Assembly: GCA_017475895.1 (NCBI GenBank) | Contig: JAFVEQ010000001.1 | Coordinates: 1 to 64,000 of the forward strand | Source: Rickettsiales bacterium | Lineage (GTDB): Bacteria > Pseudomonadota > Alphaproteobacteria > Rickettsiales > UBA1997 | Reading direction: 5' to 3' | Length of the DNA: 64,000 nucleotides | Shown here: piece after piece, positions 27,019 to 37,865 of the stretch | Numbering within the stretch: the first letter of the stretch is position 1 | How the letters are laid out: each line of letters starts with the position of its first letter | Notes under the pieces: model-generated | The model's input: only the letters and a program-made list of their open reading frames with translations | What the model was told of the DNA's origin: nothing | Database searches by the model: none | Program-made: the position numbers and the translations under genes

Positions 27019-27873
27019 ATGTTAGCAACACTAGAGACACAAAATAGTTTACAGAAATACCTAAACGAGGTATACAAAATTCCTGTTCTAACGGAGGAAG
27101 AGGAAAGGAAGTATGCTCAGTTGAAAGAAGATGGAGACTTAAATGCCGCTAAAATATTGGTATCAAGTCACCTAAGGCTTGTGGTAAAAATAGCGTTTAT
27201 GTACAGAAGATACGGACTGCCAATGATGGATGTAATTTCGGAAGGTAATATAGGATTAATGAAGGCTGTTAAAGATTTTACGCTGTCAAAGGGTTGTAAA
27301 TTGGCTACATACGCTATGTGGTGGATAAGGGCAACTATACAGGATTTTATATTAAAAAGTTGGTCTCTGGTTAAAATAGGTACAACGGCAGCACAAAAAA
27401 AATTGTTTTTTAACCTATCAAAGATAAAAAACAAAATATTGTCCTATGGTCAAAAAGAATTAAGCAATGATAATGTTAAGTGTATAGCGGAAGAGTTAGG
27501 TGTACCCGAATATGAAGTTGTATCCATGAATCAAAGATTATCAAAACAGGATATATCATTGAATAAAGCCAGCAATGGAATTGAAAATGAAGGAAAAGAA
27601 ATTATAGAGCTGTTACCATCAAGATATGGAACACCGGAGTCAATTTTAATATCAAGAGATTATAACGAAAAGAGTAAAACAGCAATGCAGGACGCCATCA
27701 ATACTTTAAACGACAGAGAAAAAGAAATTTTATGCAGCAGAAGACTATTAGAAAACCCACTAACATTAAAGGAATTAAGCGATAAATATGGCGTTTCAGG
27801 AGAAAGAATAAGACAAATCGAGGAAGGAGCAATAAAAAAAGTAAAGGAGTTTATTATAAACAAAGTCAACTAA
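27019..27873 (+). CDS. rpoH: RNA polymerase sigma-32 (heat-shock) factor
   Basis: A 284-residue sigma70-family factor. Region 2 spans about 40-115 with SHLRLVVKIAFMYRRYGLP, DVISEGNIGLMKAVKDF and YAMWWIRATIQDFI. It is followed by the RpoH-specific box LVKIGTTAAQKKLFFNL at about 119-135, which separates it from housekeeping sigma. Region 4 at the C-terminus has LKELSDKYGVSGERIRQIE. It directs transcription of chaperone and protease genes. The Nfu-like gene follows 1 bp later. Confidence 0.95.
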   Translation: MLATLETQNSLQKYLNEVYKIPVLTEEEERKYAQLKEDGDLNAAKILVSSHLRLVVKIAFMYRRYGLPMMDVISEGNIGLMKAVKDFTLSKGCKLATYAMWWIRATIQDFILKSWSLVKIGTTAAQKKLFFNLSKIKNKILSYGQKELSNDNVKCIAEELGVPEYEVVSMNQRLSKQDISLNKASNGIENEGKEIIELLPSRYGTPESILISRDYNEKSKTAMQDAINTLNDREKEILCSRRLLENPLTLKELSDKYGVSGERIRQIEEGAIKKVKEFIINKVN

Positions 27874-27874
27874 T

Positions 27875-28123
27875 ATGAACACCAATATAGAAAAAATAAA
27901 AGAAATTATAAAAACTAAAATAAGACCGATGTTGGTTATGGACGGAGGTAATATTGAGTTTGTTGACTACAAAAAAGGTGTAGTCAGTGTAAAATTGCTC
28001 GGCAACTGTAGAGGATGTCCACTGTCTGCAATCACTCTAAAAAATACCGTTGAAGGTATGTTGAAAGAGGAAATACCAGAAATTGTTTCAGTGGAAGCCT
28101 TGGATTTTGAAGAAGATCTATAA
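27875..28123 (+). CDS. NifU C-terminal-domain Fe-S scaffold/carrier (Nfu type)
   Basis: An 82-residue single-domain Nfu protein. The CxxC motif CRGC (C45, C48) would bind a bridging Fe-S cluster as a dimer, and MDGGNIEFVDY is typical of the family. Unlike NfuA it has no degenerate A-type N-terminal domain. It delivers clusters to target enzymes. It starts right after rpoH, suggesting co-transcription and heat-shock-linked supply of Fe-S repair capacity (inference). Confidence 0.9.
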   Translation: MNTNIEKIKEIIKTKIRPMLVMDGGNIEFVDYKKGVVSVKLLGNCRGCPLSAITLKNTVEGMLKEEIPEIVSVEALDFEEDL

Positions 28124-28144
28124 ATAATTATCGACAAAATTAAA

Positions 28145-28190
28145 AGACAGAAGGTAACACCGTTGGTGTTGATTCTGCCTGTCTGCTTTT
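28145..28190 (+). terminator. Terminator after the Nfu gene
   Basis: AGACAG (28145-28150) pairs with CTGTCT (28179-28184), enclosing AACACC (28156-28161) and GGTGTT (28165-28170) around a GTT loop. TTTT follows on the plus strand. Confidence 0.7.
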
Positions 28191-28195
28191 CTTAT

Positions 28196-29407
28196 TTATA
28201 ATTTTTGCTTGTATAGTGTAACAATACCAGAAGTGAAATATCCAGAGCTTGGATATAACTTTATTGCGTTATACGCTCCAACCGTTGTGATGTAGCTACT
28301 TATTAAAAGACGCATAACATTAAGATTTCCAGAGCTTGTGTAGCTAAATTCACCCTCAACTATTTTCCCAGCATTATTGGACGTATTTATGTTAAAAAGG
28401 GTAAGGCAACCATTTATAAATAAAGTATCACTACCACCACCAAAAGAAACACCATTTAGCACATGAGCAAATAGAAAATGATCAAGATCGGTGACATTAT
28501 GGTCAGACGTTGAACCGAATGTTACATTATTATTTTTATATACCGTATTAGTTACATAATTTAACCCGTTATCACTCGATAAAACACCAAATAACTCCCA
28601 ATGTTGAACGCTATTTTTAACATTGGTAAATTGAATTTTGTAGTTATAACCCTCCTCAAGATCAGTAAAAATCACAGATTCCGTAGAACTTAAATTTATA
28701 GTCTGAACCTTCGTGACAACATTATCAACACCGGTAACGGCTAGACCATTATTTGTTATTACTCCCTTAAAATCAATATTTCCAGTACTAGCATCAACCA
28801 CAAAAGAATTATTCCAGTTTTCCCCGTCACCAGAAACTTTTAAAGTAAAATTATTGTTACTAATTAAGCCTATTTCCGCGATATCACCACCTCCACACTG
28901 AAATCTACAGCTAGCAACATCACTGCTTGTATTTTTATTAATGTTTACCTTAATATCATTGTTTTCATAGTTAAACAAAACACCATCGCTACTTACATTT
29001 AATCTATTAGTACTACTACAACTGGTATTTATACCTAATTTTGATAAATGTAAATCACCTATGTTTATATTTAACTCAATCCAATCATTATTAGAATATT
29101 TGTAAAATTTATTTTCATCCAAAACATAAAAAATAAAGTTTTCTCTTGGCTCAATAAACCTCCAACCGTTATCATAAAAGGCTAAATATTTATCCATGTT
29201 AATCCAATCGCCACTGGCATTTGCTCCAACTATGTATAAATCATTATCATTTACATTAGCCGGTGGCTCGGTCAAATCTTTATCAACAACGACATTTTTT
29301 AGAAGATTATCAATTATAATAAGTGCCTCATTATGCGTAACTTCCTTTCCAGACTGATTTGGAATAAGTAAAGGCATTTGTAAATTATTTGTTTTTTCGA
29401 TATCCAT
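28196..29407 (-). CDS. DUF2793 phage/gene-transfer-agent-associated surface protein
   Basis: A 403-residue protein. Residues about 11-120 match the DUF2793 pattern: MPLLIPNQSGKEVTHNEAL, DLTEPPANVNDNDLYIVG, GDWINMDKYLAFYDNGWRFI. That domain occurs in alphaproteobacterial phage and gene-transfer-agent tail or spike proteins. The rest is Asn/Ser-rich beta structure, like a fibre or receptor-binding region, ending in a 100-residue lectin-like stretch. It stands alone, 17 kb from the DUF2163/NlpC pair, and may be a dispersed part of the same particle system (inference). Confidence 0.7.
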   Translation of the reverse strand: MDIEKTNNLQMPLLIPNQSGKEVTHNEALIIIDNLLKNVVVDKDLTEPPANVNDNDLYIVGANASGDWINMDKYLAFYDNGWRFIEPRENFIFYVLDENKFYKYSNNDWIELNINIGDLHLSKLGINTSCSSTNRLNVSSDGVLFNYENNDIKVNINKNTSSDVASCRFQCGGGDIAEIGLISNNNFTLKVSGDGENWNNSFVVDASTGNIDFKGVITNNGLAVTGVDNVVTKVQTINLSSTESVIFTDLEEGYNYKIQFTNVKNSVQHWELFGVLSSDNGLNYVTNTVYKNNNVTFGSTSDHNVTDLDHFLFAHVLNGVSFGGGSDTLFINGCLTLFNINTSNNAGKIVEGEFSYTSSGNLNVMRLLISSYITTVGAYNAIKLYPSSGYFTSGIVTLYKQKL

Positions 29408-29463
29408 AGAAAAATTTTATTTTTTTGGATATTTTATATTTTGCAGTTACTTCAGGAAGTACA

Positions 29464-31599
29464 CTATATACAGCTTTCCAATAGTTTCAAAATATTGTCA
29501 ATTGCACTAAAAACATCAACATTGTCAGACATATTAAACACAATGCCATCATTTTTAATCTTTATATTCTTGTCATCCATCGAGTAATTCAACAACTTTT
29601 CAACACCTACAAAATTATTATTGTGAAACGAAACGGAAATAAAACCACAACTAACCAATAATCGTTGAATATTTAGCAACTTACATCTATGCTTTAGAAG
29701 TGAAACGGCAAACAAATTTTTCACACTATCTGGTAAATTACCATATTGTTTAATCATGTCTTTAGCTATTTCATCAGCGTCAATCTTATTCTTAATATTA
29801 GCTATTTCTCTATAGTACTTCATTTTAACATTTACATTGTCAATGTAATTATTAGGAATCACAGTAGACAAATGAATTTTTATTTCCGGTGAAAAATCCT
29901 CCAACTCCTCTGTATTATTTTTATTTTCATCGCTGATATTTTTACCACTTTTATTTATTGCCTTCATCAACATATCGTTATACAACTCTACTCCAACGTC
30001 TTTTATATGTCCACTTTGTTCTTCCCCCAAAACATTACCCACACCTCTTATATTCATATCTTCAGAAGATATCATAAACCCAGAATTTAAATCCCTAATG
30101 GATTCTATAATCTCTAGTCTCTTTTTAGAGTTATCCGTTACAATATCGGTTTTTTTCGTGGTCAAATAGGCATACGCCTGAACGCCTCCTCTACCTACCC
30201 TACCCCTTAACTGGTACAACTGTGCCAAACCAAAATTATTTGCCTTATAAACAATCATAGTGTTTGCCTGCGGAACATCTATTCCGTTTTCTATTATGAT
30301 TGTTGCTATTAAAACGTCATATTTTCCATCATAGAAATCATTCATTAATATATCAACCTTTTCACTGTCCATCTGTCCATGAACCGTACAGTATTTCAGA
30401 TCCGGCATAGTTATGTTTAACCTATTTACGACTTCCGCTATATCTGCTATTCTGGGAACAACAATAAAAACTCTACCCTTTCTTTTTATTTCTTCATCCA
30501 TAACGTTTTTTATATAAGCATCATCATATTGACACACAACAGTTTCCACATTTACCCTATTAATTGGTGGTGTCATTATCAGAGATAAGTCTCTTATTCC
30601 AGAAATTGACATCTGTAAAGTTCTGGGTATTGGAGTGGCAGACATCGCTAAAATATGCGTATTCGTCCTTAATTCTTTTATCTTTTCTTTTTGTTTTACT
30701 CCAAATCTCTGTTCTTCATCTATTATGGTCAATCCAAGATTTTTAAATTTAACATCTTTATTTAAAAGTGAATGTGTTCCAATGACTATATCCACATTTC
30801 CAAGCTCCAAATCTCTTTTTATTTTTTTAGCTTCAGAAGCACTTGTTAATCTTGATAAACTGACAACCTTATAGTCAGTATACTTAAATCTTTCACAGAA
30901 TTGCTTATAGTGTTGTCTACACAGTAAAGTTGTAGGAACTATCACAGCAACTTGTCCCCTATTTATGCTATCCACCACAACAAAGGATGTTCTAATGGCA
31001 ACTTCCGTTTTACCAAAACCAACATCACCACACAATAATCTATCCATCAATTTACCACTGGATAAATCGGAAATTATTTCGTTTGTTGCCTTAATCTGAT
31101 CTTTTGTCGGTTCAAACATAAAGGAGTTACAAAAATCATCATAACTACCAACATTTGGCGAATATATTGTCGCTTTTTTTATTTTTCTACTGTAGGCAAT
31201 ATCAATTAGTTTTTTAGATAAGTCCTCAATGTTTTTTCTGATTTTTGTTCTCCTACCAAGCCAACTACTCTGTTTTGATAGTTTATCTAACTTTATTTCA
31301 TCGTTATTATAACCATATTTTGTAATTAAATCAAAATTTTCCACCGGAACCAAAAGACTAGCATTGTCCGCATATTCAATTTTTAAAAAATCCTTTTCAA
31401 CATCGTTAAATTTTACATTCTCTATTTTAACAAATCTACCCAATCCATACTCTATATGAATAACCAAATCACCAGATCTTAATACATTTCCTTCCTTCAA
31501 CACCTTTACCAAGTGTTCGCTATTAACAACGTCACTTAGATGGTTTTCTAGTACATCTTCCTGAATTTCGTTTTCACCAAATGGATTATTTATTGTCAT
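29464..31599 (-). CDS. mfd: Short Mfd: transcription-repair coupling factor lacking the UvrB-like half
   Basis: A 711-residue protein matching only the C-terminal two thirds of Mfd (usually about 1150). The RNA-polymerase-interacting CarD-like domain is at about 35-95 (GDLVIHIEYGLGRFV). The RecG-like translocase has Walker A LLCGDVGFGKTE, box II DEEQRFG, MSATPIPRTLQ, and motif VI QLYQLRGRVGRG. A TRCF C-terminal domain follows. The N-terminal D1-D2-D3 part that recruits UvrA is missing and is not coded upstream. The start overlaps the LRR gene by 14 bp, implying coupled translation. It should still displace stalled polymerase. Confidence 0.9.
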   Translation of the reverse strand: MTINNPFGENEIQEDVLENHLSDVVNSEHLVKVLKEGNVLRSGDLVIHIEYGLGRFVKIENVKFNDVEKDFLKIEYADNASLLVPVENFDLITKYGYNNDEIKLDKLSKQSSWLGRRTKIRKNIEDLSKKLIDIAYSRKIKKATIYSPNVGSYDDFCNSFMFEPTKDQIKATNEIISDLSSGKLMDRLLCGDVGFGKTEVAIRTSFVVVDSINRGQVAVIVPTTLLCRQHYKQFCERFKYTDYKVVSLSRLTSASEAKKIKRDLELGNVDIVIGTHSLLNKDVKFKNLGLTIIDEEQRFGVKQKEKIKELRTNTHILAMSATPIPRTLQMSISGIRDLSLIMTPPINRVNVETVVCQYDDAYIKNVMDEEIKRKGRVFIVVPRIADIAEVVNRLNITMPDLKYCTVHGQMDSEKVDILMNDFYDGKYDVLIATIIIENGIDVPQANTMIVYKANNFGLAQLYQLRGRVGRGGVQAYAYLTTKKTDIVTDNSKKRLEIIESIRDLNSGFMISSEDMNIRGVGNVLGEEQSGHIKDVGVELYNDMLMKAINKSGKNISDENKNNTEELEDFSPEIKIHLSTVIPNNYIDNVNVKMKYYREIANIKNKIDADEIAKDMIKQYGNLPDSVKNLFAVSLLKHRCKLLNIQRLLVSCGFISVSFHNNNFVGVEKLLNYSMDDKNIKIKNDGIVFNMSDNVDVFSAIDNILKLLESCI

Positions 31600-33610
31600 C
31601 TGTTTCTGTTTTAAAGTACTTCGCGAATGCCTTCGATAGTTTAGCTTTTTTCTTTCCGGATGCTAACATATTTCGTGATATTAGATCAGCATTATTTCCC
31701 TTTAGTACAACAATACCCTTCATCTTCTTCATAATACTCGTAAAAGCCGGTGTTTGAACAGATGTTCCATCAAAATACAACTCCATAACTTCAGAGAGAT
31801 TTCTCAAACAATATATATCTTTTATTCTCGGACAACCGGTCATGTTTATAACTGTTAAATTTTTCAAATCAGATAAGGCCGAAACATCTTCCAGCTGAGT
31901 ACAATAGCTAAAATCTACCTCTTCCATACTTTCACAATTAGACAATGCACTTATATCTTTTATTTTAGGGTTGTTACTAAGATTTATCTCCTCAAGTTTT
32001 TTCATGTTTTTTACAACACTAATATCTTCAATTATCATATTTGAAGTGGCGCTTAAAGCAATTCCACTACCTCCGGTTTTCATGGCCAATTTACCACCAA
32101 CCGAACCACCTCCACCAATTATTAGCTTTTTTAAAGACGTCATTTTATGTAGAGGACTCAAATCAATCAGTTTTGAATTTGCTGTCAGGTCAATTTTTTT
32201 CATTGCAGTCATCTCTTCAAACGGCCTTAGATCGGTTATGTTATTATCCTTAAGAATTAATTCCTTCATATTAACCATTTTAGAAAAAAAACTTACATCA
32301 GTTAATCTTCTTGAACTCATTGTTAAATATTCAAGGTTAAGTAGTTCATTAAAAACCTCCAGCTGAGATATATTTATCATACTTTTACCATCCATCAGCA
32401 GACATTTTAAATTGTTGAAGGAAGCTAAAGTAAAAATATCCGTCAATCTAGTACAATTATCCATAAACAAAAATTCTAAATTTGTACAGTTTGACAGAGG
32501 AAATAGATCCGTCACAAGCGTTGAATCTATATCTAAAGTTCTCAATTTCAGTAACGATTCTGCACCATCTAAACTTTCCAGAGACGTGGAACCCCACAAA
32601 ATTAACTCCACAAGTTCCGGACATTGACCTATATTTTTAATATTCGTTATACTATTACAGCAACAATTCAATATGCGTAAATCCGGAAACATACCTATGT
32701 TGTCAATATTATCAACAAGCGTATTTCCAATATTTAATACTCTTAGTTTTTTACAACCAGCCAAACATTCAATGTTATCAAAGTAATCACAGTTATTTAC
32801 ATCCAATTCCTTTAAATTTTCAAACATACTTACTACGCTAAAATCCCTTATTTCATCACAGTTTGATATATCTAGAGATTCTAGATCTTTATTCTGTCTA
32901 TAAAGCTCAAGTAAGTCTTTTTCTGTAGCATAGTGACCTAAAGTGGCACAATTTTTCTTTTTAACCTTTTGATAACCATCACCCTTAAAGGAAACCACCG
33001 AAACCGGTGTGGAAAAATCAATTACAGTTGAATAAATAAGTTCATCTTCATCATTTTTAACTTCTTCTTTTTTATCCTCTTTCTCGGCAGTTTCATTTTT
33101 TCCACTTTCATCACCAACAACATCAATAATTCCACCTACATCTTCCTTTCTGTCACTATTACCAGTAGATTTGTTCTTATTATTACCAAAATTGCCACTA
33201 ATTTCATTCAGATAATTGGATATTCTATCGAATGTATCTTTTTTATCCTGTTCAACATCATCAACTACATCATCAGTCTGTGGGTCGTCAATATCATAAT
33301 CATCAAATAGATAGTCAAACTCATCTTTATCTTTGACGGCCAAAATGTCATTAGTACCACCAAAGTTAACATTATCTTGTTTATGTGGAACTGAATTATA
33401 TGAAACGGGAGGAATTATATCATCTTTAACAAAATTAAAGTGTACACCATCATTAGCAACCTCATTTTTCACCTCATCATCAAAATTGGAATCTTTTTCA
33501 GAAGTGGGTTTAGTATACTTTTCAGTCTCCACTTTATCGTCTTTGATGGTAGCTCCTAGTGTTCTCTTTGAGCTAACATCTAAACCAACTTTTTTTATTT
33601 CAAGTATCAT
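31586..33610 (-). CDS. Leucine-rich-repeat protein with an acidic disordered N-terminus
   Basis: A protein of about 674 residues from the ATG at 33610. Residues 1-200 are low-complexity, rich in Asp/Asn/Lys and probably disordered. From about 215 to 640, roughly 17 leucine-rich repeats of 20-24 residues follow, in the style LxxLxxLxxLDIxxTxVTDL. There is no signal peptide or anchor, so it is probably cytosolic, a protein-protein interaction platform. It is wedged between rpoC and mfd and overlaps the mfd start, an odd place that hints at a transcription-related partner (inference). Confidence 0.75.
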   Translation of the reverse strand: MILEIKKVGLDVSSKRTLGATIKDDKVETEKYTKPTSEKDSNFDDEVKNEVANDGVHFNFVKDDIIPPVSYNSVPHKQDNVNFGGTNDILAVKDKDEFDYLFDDYDIDDPQTDDVVDDVEQDKKDTFDRISNYLNEISGNFGNNKNKSTGNSDRKEDVGGIIDVVGDESGKNETAEKEDKKEEVKNDEDELIYSTVIDFSTPVSVVSFKGDGYQKVKKKNCATLGHYATEKDLLELYRQNKDLESLDISNCDEIRDFSVVSMFENLKELDVNNCDYFDNIECLAGCKKLRVLNIGNTLVDNIDNIGMFPDLRILNCCCNSITNIKNIGQCPELVELILWGSTSLESLDGAESLLKLRTLDIDSTLVTDLFPLSNCTNLEFLFMDNCTRLTDIFTLASFNNLKCLLMDGKSMINISQLEVFNELLNLEYLTMSSRRLTDVSFFSKMVNMKELILKDNNITDLRPFEEMTAMKKIDLTANSKLIDLSPLHKMTSLKKLIIGGGGSVGGKLAMKTGGSGIALSATSNMIIEDISVVKNMKKLEEINLSNNPKIKDISALSNCESMEEVDFSYCTQLEDVSALSDLKNLTVINMTGCPRIKDIYCLRNLSEVMELYFDGTSVQTPAFTSIMKKMKGIVVLKGNNADLISRNMLASGKKKAKLSKAFAKYFKTETDDNK

Positions 33611-33627
33611 AACTAAAATAATCAAAT

Positions 33628-33659
33628 TAAAAATCTGGTCCGGCAATCACCGGACCAGA
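33628..33659 (-). terminator. rpoBC operon terminator
   Basis: A perfect 10-bp stem, TCTGGTCCGG (33634-33643) with CCGGACCAGA (33650-33659), loop CAATCA. Read on the minus strand it is followed by TTTTT. Confidence 0.85.
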
Positions 33660-33666
33660 ACAAATA

Positions 33667-36600
33667 CTATTCGTCACCCATTGGCGAATCACCATCTCTA
33701 TTGAGTTTTTCAAGTTGAGCTTCTGCCTTCATTCGCTCTACAATTAAACCAGTTCCGGCTGGTATTAGTTTACCAACTATAACATTTTCCTTTAGTCCCT
33801 GTAAAGTATCAACTTTACCTTGAATTGAGGCATCAGTCAAAACCTTAACTGTTTCTTGGAATGAAGCGGCAGATATAAATGATTTTGTTTGCAGCGATGC
33901 CCTTGTAATACCCAACAATACTTTTTCACCTTTTGCTGGTTTTAGACCATTCTCTACAGCTTTTTTATTAATTAATTCAAAATCATCTTTATCTATAGTT
34001 TCACCAACCAATAGTGTGGTTTCTCCAGAGTCGGTTATCTCAATTTTCTTTAACATCATATTGAGTATAATTTCAATGTGTTTATCATTAATTGAAATAC
34101 CCTGCATCTCGTAAACTTTTTGTATTTCTTCAACCATATATTTACTGAATGCTTCAATACCCAATATTTGTAGAATATCATGTGGTGCCTTATCACCATC
34201 CATAATATTATCACCTCTCTTGATTCTGTCACCATTGTTAACAAATAGGTGTTTACCCTTTGGAACCGTATAACTAATCTCTTTTTCATTCTCATCATCC
34301 GGAACAACGGTAATCACTCTCTTTGTTTTATAATCTCTTTCATTAAATTTAACAGTTCCATCTATAGCGGACATGATAGCATAATTCTTCGGTTTTCTCG
34401 CTTCAAATAACTCTGCAACCCTCGGAAGACCACCAGTAATATCCTTATTTTTAATGGAATCCTTTGGAGTCCTAGCAATAATATCACCAGCTAAAACCTC
34501 TTGACCATTGGAAACATTTAATATTGTTCCAATAAACAACTCGTAGTTTACAAGATTCTTACTATTAACAACATTAATGCTTGGTTTTAACGATTGTTCA
34601 CCGTTAAATCTTCTCCAGTCGGCAATAATTTTTGATGACAAACCAGTTGACTCATCAATCTTTTCCTTTATGGATATACCATCAATCAAGTCTTTATACT
34701 CAATTTTACCAGATTCTGTCGCTATAATCAAGTGGTTATATGGATCCCATTCTGCCAAAAAGTCACCCTTCTTAACTTTAGCTCCATCCTTAAATAGAAT
34801 TTTTGCTCCAAATGGAATTTTATATTTTACTATTGTTTTGTTGCCCTGTACTAAAGCCAATTCAGTATTATTGTTAATAACTATTTCTTCATTATCTCTG
34901 TTGATAACGGAAGCAAGATTACTAATTTTTACAACTCCATCCTCAATGGCAACAATATTTGATTCATTACCACTTAATGTAGCACCACCCAAGTGTCTCG
35001 TGTTCATAGTTAACTGCGTTCCCGGTTCACCGATGGCCTGTGCTGCCACAACACCAACCGCTTCACCAACACTAACCAATTTCTTTGTGGTTAAATCTCT
35101 ACCATAACATTTAGCACATACACCGTGTTCATGTTTACAAGTCAATACAGATCTAACCTTAACCTGTTTAACACCAGCTTTTTCAATGGCATCCGCCTCT
35201 TTTTCACTTATCAATTCACCAGCTTTAACTATAACCGTTTTATCTGTTGGATTAATAACATCATTTAAGGCTGTTCTACCGGTAATTTTTGAAGCTAATG
35301 TTGTTTTTACAACACTATTTTCAATTCTAGCTTCCATCGTTATACCTTCGTCGGTGCCACAGTCCTCATCAATAACTATACAATCCTGTGCAACATCCAC
35401 AAGCCTTCTTGTCAAATAACCAGCGTTTGAAGTTTTTAAAGCTGTATCCACCATTGATTTTCTACCGGTATGTGTAGACACGAAGTATTCAATAATTGAC
35501 ATACCTTCCTTAAAGTTAGACAAAATAGGAGTTTCAATAATTTCACCATTCTGTTTAGCCAAAAGTCCTCTACTACCGGACATGTGTTGAACGTTAGATT
35601 CATTACCTCTTGCTCCGGAGCTAACCATCAGGTATATTGAATTTGCTCCACTACTACTTTTGTCCTTCGAAATGTTACTCATAACAACCTTCTGAATTTT
35701 TGTAGAGTAATCATTCCAAATGCCAATAATTTTGTTATATCTTTCACCAGCAGTTATTAAACCATCCTGATATTGATTATCAACACTTTTAACTTCTTCG
35801 TTGGCCTTTTCTATCAATACTTTTTTATCTTCAGGAATAGACATATCATCTTTACCAATGGATATACCAGATAATGTAGAGTTTTTGAAACCAAGTCTCA
35901 TCATGTCATCACAAAATCTACCGGTTTCTGTCTGGTCTGTTTCCTTGTAAACTATATTTATGATTTTTCCAACCTCTTTTTTGCCCAAAGGAGCATTTAT
36001 AAGTGAAAAACCGTATTTTTCCTTGATGACTTCCGGCAACAGATCAAAAACCTTTTCTCTTCCGGCCGTGGTCACAACCTTTACATATTCAATACCACCG
36101 TTTTCATGTACAATAGGATATCTAAAATATATTGGTGTGTGAAGTCCTATTCTCTTTGAAAAAAGAGCATGTTCCAATTCATCCCTATTGGAAATGGCAA
36201 TATTTGGTCTTGTGGCACTGTCACCAGTCGGTTCCATAGTTAAATAGTATATACCCAAAAGCATATCCTGCGACAAAGTAATATTTGGTTTTCCATCTTG
36301 TGGGTTTAAAATATTATTTGATGACATCATCAACACTCTTGCTTCCGTCTGTGCCTCTATTGACAACGGAACATGTACAGCCATCTGGTCTCCATCGAAG
36401 TCCGCATTAAAGGATTTACAAACCAACGGGTGTAGCTGTATTGCTTTACCTTCAATCAAAAGTGGTTCAAAGGCCTGAATACCCAATCTATGTAATGTTG
36501 GAGCTCTGTTTAAAAGAACCGGATGCTCCTGTATTACTTCTTCCAAAATATCCCAAACTTCAGCTCTTCCGCTTTCAACTAATCTTTTTGAATGTCTTAT

Positions 36601-37803
36601 ACCATTGGATATTCCATTTAATTCCAATTTAGCATATATAAATGGTTTAAACAGTTCTAGAGCCATCTGTTTTGGTAAACCGCATTGATTTAACTTCAGA
36701 TTTGGTCCCACAACAATCACTGAACGACCGGAATAGTCAACCCTTTTACCAAGAAGATTTTGTCTAAATCTTCCCTGCTTACCTTTAAGCATATCACTTA
36801 AAGATTTTAAAGCTCTTTTATTTGCTGCCTTGACAGGGTTTGCACTTCTGGTGTTATCCAAAAGAGAATCAACGGATTCCTGAAGCATCCTTTTTTCATT
36901 TCTCACAATTATATCTGGAGCTTCCAATTCCATTAATTTCTTTAATCTATTATTTCTATTTATAACTCTTCTGTATAGCTCATTCAAATCAGCACTGGCA
37001 AAATTACCACCATCCAATTGAACCAACGGTCTTATTTCTGGAGGAATAACCGGTAAAACAGTTAAAATCATCCATTCAGGTCTATTGTTAGAATCAACAA
37101 ACGATTCAACTATACTTAATCTTTTGATTATTTTTGATTTTTTTAACTCAGATTTAGTCTCAGTTAATTCCTTTCTTAATTTATCTCTAAGCTTTACAAC
37201 ATCAATATTTTCAAGTAATTTTCTAATGGCTCCAGCACCCATTTCAGCAACGAATGCATCTTCACCATACTCTTCTTTATACTTGTTGTATTCTTCTTCT
37301 GAAAGTAATTGCCCATTTTCCAATGGAGTCATTTTAGCATCAACCACTATGTACATTTCAAAGTATACAACCTTTTCAATGTACTTTGGCATAATGTCTA
37401 ACATAACACTAATTCTTGAAGGTAGAGATTTTAAAAACCATATATGAGAAACCGGAGTAGCCAATTCTATATGACCCATCCTCTCTCTTCTAACCTTAGA
37501 ACTTGTAACCTCAACACCACATCTTTCGCAGACAATACCTTTATATTTTATTCTTTTATATTTTCCACACAAACACTCGTAATCCTTTATAGGACCGAAT
37601 ATTTTAGCACAAAACAATCCATCTTTTTCAGGTTTAAACGTTCTATAGTTGACGGTTTCTGGTTTTGTTACCTCACCGTAGGACCACGACCTTATTTTCT
37701 CAGGACTTGCTATTGATATTTTCAAAGCGTTAAAATCTGTAGAATCTAACACCTGATTACTTATATTCATCAATCCATAAGAAGAAGTTCCATCTAAAGC
37801 CAT
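33667..37803 (-). CDS. rpoC: RNA polymerase beta' subunit
   Basis: A 1378-residue catalytic subunit. The N-terminal zinc site [13 protein letters not shown]...CERCG is near 73-95, the bridge region [15 protein letters not shown] is present, and the active-site [12 protein letters not shown] sits near 455-466. A second Cys cluster ([13 protein letters not shown]) lies near 900. It is last in the ribosomal-protein/polymerase operon, ended by a strong hairpin. Confidence 0.98.
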   Translation of the reverse strand: MALDGTSSYGLMNISNQVLDSTDFNALKISIASPEKIRSWSYGEVTKPETVNYRTFKPEKDGLFCAKIFGPIKDYECLCGKYKRIKYKGIVCERCGVEVTSSKVRRERMGHIELATPVSHIWFLKSLPSRISVMLDIMPKYIEKVVYFEMYIVVDAKMTPLENGQLLSEEEYNKYKEEYGEDAFVAEMGAGAIRKLLENIDVVKLRDKLRKELTETKSELKKSKIIKRLSIVESFVDSNNRPEWMILTVLPVIPPEIRPLVQLDGGNFASADLNELYRRVINRNNRLKKLMELEAPDIIVRNEKRMLQESVDSLLDNTRSANPVKAANKRALKSLSDMLKGKQGRFRQNLLGKRVDYSGRSVIVVGPNLKLNQCGLPKQMALELFKPFIYAKLELNGISNGIRHSKRLVESGRAEVWDILEEVIQEHPVLLNRAPTLHRLGIQAFEPLLIEGKAIQLHPLVCKSFNADFDGDQMAVHVPLSIEAQTEARVLMMSSNNILNPQDGKPNITLSQDMLLGIYYLTMEPTGDSATRPNIAISNRDELEHALFSKRIGLHTPIYFRYPIVHENGGIEYVKVVTTAGREKVFDLLPEVIKEKYGFSLINAPLGKKEVGKIINIVYKETDQTETGRFCDDMMRLGFKNSTLSGISIGKDDMSIPEDKKVLIEKANEEVKSVDNQYQDGLITAGERYNKIIGIWNDYSTKIQKVVMSNISKDKSSSGANSIYLMVSSGARGNESNVQHMSGSRGLLAKQNGEIIETPILSNFKEGMSIIEYFVSTHTGRKSMVDTALKTSNAGYLTRRLVDVAQDCIVIDEDCGTDEGITMEARIENSVVKTTLASKITGRTALNDVINPTDKTVIVKAGELISEKEADAIEKAGVKQVKVRSVLTCKHEHGVCAKCYGRDLTTKKLVSVGEAVGVVAAQAIGEPGTQLTMNTRHLGGATLSGNESNIVAIEDGVVKISNLASVINRDNEEIVINNNTELALVQGNKTIVKYKIPFGAKILFKDGAKVKKGDFLAEWDPYNHLIIATESGKIEYKDLIDGISIKEKIDESTGLSSKIIADWRRFNGEQSLKPSINVVNSKNLVNYELFIGTILNVSNGQEVLAGDIIARTPKDSIKNKDITGGLPRVAELFEARKPKNYAIMSAIDGTVKFNERDYKTKRVITVVPDDENEKEISYTVPKGKHLFVNNGDRIKRGDNIMDGDKAPHDILQILGIEAFSKYMVEEIQKVYEMQGISINDKHIEIILNMMLKKIEITDSGETTLLVGETIDKDDFELINKKAVENGLKPAKGEKVLLGITRASLQTKSFISAASFQETVKVLTDASIQGKVDTLQGLKENVIVGKLIPAGTGLIVERMKAEAQLEKLNRDGDSPMGDE

Positions 37804-37833
37804 ATTTACTTACTTTTTTTCTTTAATAATACA

Positions 37834-37857
37834 GAATAGGAAGAAAACTTCCTATTC
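37834..37857 (-). other. Intercistronic hairpin between rpoB and rpoC
   Basis: GAATAGGAAG and CTTCCTATTC form a perfect 10-bp stem with an AAAA loop. There is no U-run after it on the minus strand, so it is more likely a processing or stability element than a terminator. Confidence 0.6.
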
Positions 37858-37865
37858 AAAATAAA

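Noticed and set aside
29464..31599. RecG helicase instead of Mfd
   Set aside because: The CarD-like polymerase-binding domain and the TRCF C-terminal domain are present, and the RecG wedge domain is not.
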